Of a stretch of 64,000 bases of DNA, positions 57,304-64,000 are shown one piece after another. The notes beneath the pieces were generated by a model, which was not told the origin of the DNA, made no database searches, and worked only from the letters and a program-made list of their open reading frames with translations. Each line of letters begins with the position of its first letter. The first letter of the stretch is position 1. The DNA lies in NCBI GenBank assembly GCA_009193035.1, contig SWDT01000061.1, positions 124,001-188,000 on the forward strand, given 5' to 3'. The DNA comes from Halicephalobus mephisto (lineage: Eukaryota > Nematoda > Chromadorea > Rhabditida > Panagrolaimidae). Both the position numbers and the translations under genes were made by a program.

Positions 57304-58730
57304 ATGATCTCAAGACTGGTAATTTTCATCTTTATTCTTCTGTTTGACGGTCCTCCAAGGACTTCTGCGACCAGACTTCTGGACACGAGTGTGAGCTGCG
57401 ATCAAGACAACTTCGTCCTGGCCCTCAACTTCGATTCCATCTTCCGCGGAGTCGTCTACAGCGAAGAAGGCTTCCCGAATTGTGTCTACGTGAACGGCTC
57501 CATGCTTTCTCAGAAGGCCTACACTCTGAAGATCCCTCTTCAAGGATGCGAAACTAAGAGAAATTCCGAGGGAAATTACGAAAACGCCATCATCGTCCAA
57601 GATAACATTTCCTATTTGCAGTCGACGGATAAGAAGTATCTCCTGACTTGCATTCCTTCCAACGTCGATCATCGGTTAGTTTATTTGTTTGGAATTATTT
57701 CGAAATTGATACGAATTTCTAAAATCTAGAAATTTCAAACAATTTTAAAATTTTTAGTGAATTTCGAAATATTTTAAAATTTTTTAAAACATTCTAGATG
57801 AATTCAGGATTTTTCATGTAATTCAAAAATTTAGAATGCTTTGATTTTGGAAATTCATATATGATTTTAAAAAATTTGAAAGATTTTAAGAATTTTGAAA
57901 TTTTTGGAATTTTCTAATTTTTGAAAGTTTTTAGATTTTAGATTTTAGAAAAAAAATTAAAAATATCGTTTTTCAGACAAGATTCGATGATAACGGTGGA
58001 CTTTGGAGGGATTACTGTAGATAACAGACACACGACGACGGAGGTCATCAGTGCCACTCTTCCTCCGAATGCGCTGATGCCGACGGCGAATCTGAAGTAC
58101 CATGTGGAGATCAGGGCCGGACATGGGGTGGATTCTTTTCCACTGACGGCTCCTTTGAATATTGGAGACCCTATATCGTACGTTGTTCGTCTCGAGAAAC
58201 CAGTTTCAGATTCTCAAATTGGTCGTTGTTGGGCTACAGATTCGAAATCGAATTTGGAACTGAGTAACGATCAGGGATGTACCGTACAGCCGAAAGGTCG
58301 GATTTGGACCAACTTTGAAAAACGCGAAACTGATCGAGAAGTGGTTTTCGTCAACAAAATCAAAGCTTGGGCTTTCCCGACCAGTAATGAAGTCAACATT
58401 TTCTGCAATTTGAGAATCTGTGTCACGAACAAATGCAACTTTGGGGACTGTTCTGGAAACTCGGCGAACAGAATCAGAAGGCATTTCGAACATCCTGTTT
58501 CTGATTTGGCTGAAATCAGAACTCTCACGATGAAGCTCAGAATCAGAAGAGACGATTCTTATTTCAATTTTACAAATTCTCCAGTGGAGATTGCAGATTC
58601 AGAATCTACAGTATGCCTTTCACTGGCGCATCTGGGCCTGATCTCCGGATGTGTCCTAGCCTTGTTGATTCTCGTTTCTTTGATTATTTTTATTTTCCTT
58701 CCTGCCAGAATCCACAAGCTTTCGTCGTAA
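57304..58730 (+). CDS. Cuticlin-like ZP-domain membrane protein
   Basis: Exons 57304-57674 and 57977-58730 join in phase to 374 residues. A signal peptide (LVIFIFILLFDGP) starts the protein. The ZP domain spans residues ~30-280: VSCDQDNFVLALNFDSIFRG opens it, with the typical RGVVYSEEGFPNCVYVNG, cysteines at CETK, TCIPS and RCWATD, and the second half with YHVEIRAGHG and FCNLRICVTNKC. A furin-type site RIRR (289-292) follows, then a second RIRR, a linker and one membrane helix near the C-terminus (LISGCVLALLILVSLIIFIF) with a short cytoplasmic tail. This is the layout of nematode CUT/CUTL proteins secreted into alae and apical matrix. Which CUTL gene it is cannot be told. Confidence 0.9.
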
Positions 58731-59739
58731 TTTTTAGTTTTTATAAAAAATAAAAATCAAAGTTTAAAATTGAACGTTTTCTACAAAGTACTCTCAAGGG
58801 GAATTTCCAGGAATTACAGTAACCTACTTGGTGATTTTATAATCTTTCGAAATCAATAATTGTAAAAATGAAAAATTTTAAAATGTTCCTGATGAGGATT
58901 TTTAGAAGTTTTTGAAAATGACAGTAACGGATTTGAAGATTTTGAAGTTGGATATATTTTCTAAAAATTGAAAATTAATTTTTTTACGAAATAGTCTTAA
59001 AGCGAATTTTTGGGAATTACTGTAACCTGAAGTTTTATTTTTTTGTGGTGATTTTTTCGTGGTTTTACAGTATTTCGAAATCGTATTTTATAAAAATTGA
59101 AAATTAGTTTTTTTATAAAATAGTCTTAAAGCGAATTTTTGGGAATTACTGTAGCCTAAAATTTCAGTTTCTTGTGATTTTACAGTATTTCGAAATTATG
59201 TTTTTAAAATTATATTTTGCATTTATAAATTTGAATTTTTCTAAATTGGGTTTCATGGGACACGTGGTTCTTTATATTTGGAGGTCAATAATTAAGTATT
59301 AAAATATTTTTTAAAATAATTAACACCGAAAAAAAATTTTTTAAATAAAAAATAACTTAAATTACGGTCCCTCTTGAAGATTCTAGAATTTTCGAAATAC
59401 TTCAATCCGAAATTGATTCAATTGCTCGCTTCAGAAGGCAGATTCGCAGGAAGTCTGACAAGTCGAGAATTGTCTTTTTTAAATTTAATAAATTTAATTT
59501 ATTTTTAGTGTTTACGAATTTCGAAATGATCAAAATTCAGTATTTGAAGAATTTTAAAACTGCAGTTTGAAGTTTTTCGAAAAATTCGGGAATTACGGTA
59601 TAGGATTTAAATCTACAGTATGAAATTTGAAAAATTCTTAATTTCCAAATTACAGTATGAAATAAAAAATAAAATTATCAATTTTGAAATTTCTTATTTT
59701 TAAAAGTTTAAAATTAAAAAAAATAAATTCACTTAAATT

Positions 59740-60240
59740 TAAATAAAAATAATTGAGGTTAAAGTAGATTATCAAAAGTCGCTGAGAATTAAGCGAAATT
59801 CATTTTTTTCGATTTTTGATTTATAAAATTTCGTATTTTTGAATTTTTTAAAAAATTTAAAATTTATCTAGTTTTAAAAAATAAAGTTACTTAAATTTAA
59901 AAATAATTGAGGTTAAAGTAGATTATCAAAAGTCGCTGGGAATTAAGCGAAATTCGTTTTTTTCGATTTTTGATTTGTGAAATTCCGTATTTTTGAGTTT
60001 TTTTAAAAAGTTAAAATTTATCTAGTTTTAAAAAATAAAGTTACTTAAATTTAAAAATAATTGAGGTTAAAGTAGATTACCAAAAGTCGCTGAGAATTAA
60101 GCGAAATTTATTTTTTTCGATTTTTGATTTATAAAATTTCGTATTTTTGGATTTTTTCGAAAAGTTAAAAATTTTAAATTTAAGTAAATTTATTTTTAAA
60201 ATTAAATATAAAAACAATTGAGTCTAAAGTAGTTTATGGA
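59740..60240. repeat. ~154-bp tandem repeat
   Basis: Copies start near 59757, 59911, 60065 and 60222 with aattgaggttaaagtagatt, then 'aaaagtcgctgagaattaag' and cgaaattcNtttttttcgat. The fourth copy is more diverged. The period is about 154 bases. Confidence 0.85.
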
Positions 60241-60529
60241 AAATTCGTCTGACCGAATAAGCGAAATTCGCTTCCGTTTTTCCGTAATTTTATATTTGAA
60301 ATTTCGTATTTTCTGTTTTTTCGCCCTTGAAAGATAAAATCTAATTTAAAAATGATAAAAATAATTAAATTTAAATTATAGTGATTCTAAAATAGCTTAT
60401 CGGATGTTCACTTTTTTCCGAATTTCTTATTTTTTGTATTTATCTAATTTTTGAGAAAATATTCAATTTTAAAAAATAATAAAATTGGATAATTTATCTT
60501 AAATAAATTTTTTAAATTTTTCATTGAAA

Positions 60530-60755
60530 GTCGCTAGAAATTAAGCGAAATCGCTAAAACTTAAGCGAAGTCGCTAAAACCTAAGCGAAAGTCGCCGAAA
60601 CTTAAGCGAAAGTCGCTAAAACCTAAGCGAATTCGCCGAAACCTAAGCGAAAGTCGCCGAAACTTAAGCGAAGTCGCTGAAACTTAAGCGAAGTCGCTAA
60701 AACTTAAGCGAAGTCGCTAAAACCTAAGCGAAGTCGCTAAAAATTAAGCGAAAAT
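60530..60755. repeat. Short tandem array of gtcgctaaaacttaagcgaa
   Basis: About eleven units of 18-20 bases, with variants gtcgccgaaacttaagcg and gtcgctgaaacttaagcg. The unit matches the core of the adjacent 154-bp repeat (gtcgctgagaattaagcgaa), so it probably expanded from it. Each unit has tcgct ... aagcga as a small inverted repeat. Confidence 0.9.
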
Positions 60756-61084
60756 TATTTCCGAAATTTCACATATAAAATTCCATTCAGTTATCCAATT
60801 TTTTTCATAATAATGTCTACCAAAAAATGAAAAATAAGTTTTGGAAATTTACTTTAAAACAACTTTGATTAAAATTTTTTATTTTTAAAATTTCTTTATT
60901 CATGAAAAAAGAAACTTCCGACTTACATCATTGTCGAATTTTTGAATTTTTTACACATTTTTTATCGAATCTTTCACAGTTTTCTGAATCCTTCGAAAAT
61001 TCACAAAAGCGTTCATTATTCAATTATTTCGTCATCGACAAATTTTATTTAAAAAAACAAAAATTTAGAACTCTCATGAATTGT

Positions 61085-61135
61085 TTTCTCGCGTCAGATC
61101 GTGGTGGGGTTTCTGGCCCACGTGGAGACGAGAAA
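61085..61135. repeat. Hairpin-forming element
   Basis: Arms tttctcg (61085-61091) and cgagaaa (61129-61135) pair, and inner gtggg and cccac pair around tttctgg. Similar ccacgtgg and tttctcg palindromes are common in Caenorhabditis intergenic DNA. Confidence 0.55.
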
Positions 61136-61149
61136 TAAGTAAAAATTCA

Positions 61150-61490
61150 TTCATTAAGCTCGGAGGCACGAGATACAAAACAATTAATAATTATTGCGTA
61201 ATGTACTTATTTCCCGCCAACGCACAATCGTAGGTTCCTCCTTGACCCTCAGGGTATTTCCTTCCGAGATCGATGCTATGTGAGCTTGTACTCAGGTTGA
61301 TAGATGCATAATCCAATAGATTTACTAGATCCAGATACACGAGATAAAACACAATTCAAGCAATTTCGAAATAGTTTTAATTTCTCCGCCAACGCACAAT
61401 CGTAGGTTCCTCCTTGACCCTCAGGGTATCTCCCTTCGGCACCAACGCTCAAACGAATAAGTACACGATCCAACAAATAAGTCCATTAAT
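61150..61490 (-). repeat. Two copies of a ~175-bp unit with coding-like content
   Basis: The units share 'cgccaacgcacaatcgtagg' and 'ttcctccttgaccctcaggg' and a cacgagata flank. On the minus strand both read RxYPEGQGGTYDCALA in an open frame. The second copy is open for 66 codons. It may be a duplicated exon, a decayed gene family or a non-coding repeat; I do not recognise the peptide. Confidence 0.5.
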
Positions 61491-62639
61491 CTTTCACCAT
61501 TGATTTTGTAATTTCCGTATTTTATTAATTTTTAACATAAACAACATTTTTGAAAATTTTAATTTTTAAAAATTCTCAAATTTGAAATTTTTGAAGATTC
61601 TTAAAATACGGTAAATTCCGAAATTTTTTTAAATAAAAAAAAAATAAAAATCGTTAAAAATAAAAAATTCCAAAAATTTCGAAAAATTGTACCGTGACAA
61701 TTTCGTAAAAAACTCATTTTTAATTTTCATATTTTTCAAAATAGAATTCCACAAAGGCCTTGAAGCCTTTCGTAATCCACCACAAAATGCTGTAAACTTC
61801 CAGAATCACATGGAATTTTTTAGAATTTTCCAAAATTAAAAATTTAAAAAAATTATTTAAAAATTATTTAAAAATTATTTTAAAAAATTATTTAAAAATT
61901 ATTTAAAAATTTGAATTTATATATGTATTTTTTAAAGATTTCAATTTATATATATATATTTAAAAAATTAAATTTTTTTTTGGAAATTTTAAATTTTGGA
62001 AGATTCTAGAAAATTTGTGTCGAAGAATTTTTAAAAAATTATTTTTTTATGGTTTTTATTTAATTTTAAATATTTTTTGGGCATTTGTTATTTTGACATT
62101 TTTGGATTTTTTGATATTTTTGTTTTTAAATTTATAAATTCTTTGTGCTATCGTCGTTGATTTCCTTGATGAATTTGGAAGCTTGTCATTTTTCTGTGTT
62201 CTGTAGTGTGATATAATGTAATGCAAAAATTATAAAAAAAAATTTCTTTAAAATAAAAAAAAATTTAAAAAAATAAAAAAAAATTTAAAAAATAAAAAAA
62301 AAGTTTTTTAAAAATAAAAAAATAATATTTTTAAAAAAGAATAGTTTTTAGAAATAAAAAAAAATTTATTTTTAGAAATTAAAGAAAAAATTTTTTATTT
62401 TTTTAGAAAATAAAAGAAATTTATAATTTTAGAAATAAAAAAAATTATTTTTAGAAATTAAAGAAAAAAGTTTATTTTTAGAAATAAATCCAAAGTTATT
62501 CAATAAACTTTTTTAAAAATATTTTTATGTTTCAAAAGATGAATAGAAATTACAGTATCCAATGATTGGAAAATTAAATTTTATTAAAAATGGTAAAATT
62601 TTTTTCATTGGATTTTAACTAGAAAATTTTACCTTATTG

Positions 62640-63110
62640 AAATTGGGTCTCGAGTGGAAATTTTTCTAATTGAACTATTGGGTCTCGAGTGGAAAATTCT
62701 CTTAGAAAAATCAGATCCTAAGTGGAAAATTTCATTTTTATTAAAAAATTGTGTCTCGAGTGGAAATTTTTCTAATTGAACTTTTGGGTCTCGAGTGGAA
62801 AATTGTTAAAATTGAACAATAAGGTCTCAGTTGGAAAATTCTCTTAAAAAAATAAGGTCTCAATTGGAAAATTTTCTTTTTATTAAAAAGTTGGGTCTCG
62901 AGTGGAAAATTATCTTAAAAAAATTAGGTCCTAAGTGGAAAATTTCATTTTTATTAAAAAGTTGTGTCTCGAGTGGAAAGTTGTTAGAATTGAAGAATAA
63001 GGTCTCAGTTGGAAGATTTTCCTGTAAAAAAATTGATTCTCAAGTGGAAAATTTTTTAATTAGGTCTCAAGCGGAAAATTTGAAAAAAGTGACTCTCAAG
63101 TGGAAAATTT
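62640..63110. repeat. Tandem array of ggtctcgagtggaaaattt units
   Basis: More than a dozen units, 20-45 bases apart, alternate ggtctcgagtggaaaat, ggtctcagttggaaaat and ggtcctaagtggaaaat with variable T/A spacers. A plus-strand open frame across part of it encodes repetitive low-complexity sequence and is not taken as a gene. Confidence 0.85.
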
Positions 63111-64000
63111 TCTTTTATTTAATAACTTTTTTAAATTTGGAATTATGAATTAATTTTTGTGCAATTTTTAAATGTTTTTCATTTTTTTTCTCATGTACCG
63201 TCATCTGCCCCCGGGTCTATTTTTAAAAACATAAATATTTTATATATTTTGAAAATCTTGAATTTCAACATTTTTAAAAAAAAACATAATTTAATTTTTC
63301 CAAAATCGAAAACAAGGGGATCAGGCCATTGTTCGGACGACTTCTTAAGTAGGTTTCTGAGAGTCGAAAAGTGAAAACTCAAGCGAAAAAAACAAGTCCT
63401 AAATTTTTCTGAGATTTTCACACATTTTGTTCGAAAATTACGTGTTTGAGTAAGTAAATATAAAAGTCCTTATTCGCTGCAGTAAATCCGAAAAACGTTT
63501 TTCAAAAGTGTAATCTTTGGAAAATTCTAAAATCCTGTAAAAAATTTCGAAATTTTAAATAATTTCGTAAATTTTTAAAAATTTAATAAAAAATTTCGAA
63601 ATTTTAAAAATTGAATAAAAAATTTCGAAATTTTAAATAATTTCGTGGATTTTTAAAAATTTAATAAAAATTTTAGAATTTTTAAAAATTAAATAAAAAA
63701 TTTCGAAATTTTTGATTTTTGTAGATTTTTAAAAATTTAATACAAATTTTTGAAATTTTAGAATTTTCAAAAATTAAATAAAAAATTCTGGAATTTTGTA
63801 ACATTTTTGAAAATTTAATAGAAATTTTAGATTTTCCTAAAATTGAATAGAAAATTTTTAAATTTATAAAATTTATTAAATTTTTTGAAATTTTTGAAAA
63901 TTTTTGAAATTTTTGAAATTTTAAAAAATTTTATGAAAATTTTCAAAATGCTCCAGAATCCTTCAAAATTCAATGAACATTTCTGAAATTTTTTAATATT

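Larger units (their letters stand above)
58731..64000. other. 5.3-kb repeat-rich end of the window
   Basis: No gene was recognised after the ZP-domain gene. Contents in order: ~110-bp repeats with 'agtcttaaagcgaatttttg' and 'ggaattactgtagcct' (58960-59180); a ~154-bp tandem repeat (59740-60240); its short derivative array (60530-60755); a hairpin (61085-61135); a duplicated ~175-bp unit (61150-61490); A/T filler; the ggtctcgagtggaaaa array (62640-63110); and 'aaaaatttcgaaattttaaa' repeats (63540-63900). Confidence 0.55.

Noticed and set aside
62831..63148. 105-codon plus-strand frame
   Set aside because: Low-complexity read-through of the ggtctcgagtggaaa array, with no similarity to known proteins.

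Overview
The window looks like nuclear DNA from a rhabditid nematode, probably close to Caenorhabditis. Coding exons are interrupted by mostly short introns ending in (T)TTTCAG or (A)TTTTAG, and several start codons sit a few bases after such an acceptor, as expected for spliced-leader trans-splicing. Non-coding DNA is extremely AT-rich and full of local tandem repeats. Genes lie tightly on both strands, and the gene set (patched-related protein, cuticlin-type ZP protein, PTB-SH2 SHC protein, ARL1, long-form inorganic pyrophosphatase) is nematode-like. Exon boundaries below were placed by hand from splice consensus and reading phase; no expression data were available.

Layout. 1-5.4 kb: AT-rich repeats, no gene seen. 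5.4-13.2 kb, plus strand: TRAK/Milton kinesin adaptor, a small tail-anchored zinc-ribbon protein, ARL1. 13.5-15.4 kb, minus: inorganic pyrophosphatase with a long membrane-anchored form. 16.1-20.4 kb, minus: DDX10 followed closely by UTP15, a probable operon of ribosome-biogenesis genes. 20.7-21.9 kb, plus: mitochondrial ribosomal protein uS15m. 22.0-25.8 kb, minus: patched-related sterol-sensing-domain protein with a tRNA-Ser(GCU) on the opposite strand of one intron. 26-30 kb: repeats and unassigned sequence. 30.3-31.0 kb, plus: an unrecognised secreted cysteine-containing protein. 33.1-34.6 kb, plus: eEF1A, clean in its first half and carrying several indels in its second. 34.7-38.8 kb, minus: exocyst SEC8. 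39.3-39.8 kb: a tRNA-headed SINE-like insertion. 40.8-41.7 kb, minus: TPPP/p25-alpha. 41.7-47.7 kb: repeat-rich. 47.8-53.5 kb, plus: BAR-like protein, OSTF1 and SHC, close enough to be an operon. 53.5-57.3 kb: repeats. 57.3-58.7 kb, plus: cuticlin-like ZP protein. 58.7-64 kb: repeats.

The genes are mostly conserved housekeeping and trafficking functions: nucleolar rRNA processing (DDX10, UTP15), translation (eEF1A, uS15m, tRNA-Ser), Golgi and exocytic traffic (ARL1, SEC8), microtubule transport and polymerisation (TRAK, TPPP), signalling (SHC, OSTF1) and cuticle or sterol-related membrane biology (ZP protein, patched-related protein).

The most unusual material is non-coding. Two introns of unrelated genes 11 kb apart share a ~350-bp, nearly identical block ending next to the 5' splice site, with an inverted 34-nt segment beside it. 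The TPPP intron holds tandem copies of its own 3' splice site. A ~140-160 bp dispersed repeat and a short GGTC...GACC imperfect palindrome recur across the window. Frame breaks in eEF1A and in one TRAK exon need checking as assembly errors versus real decay.
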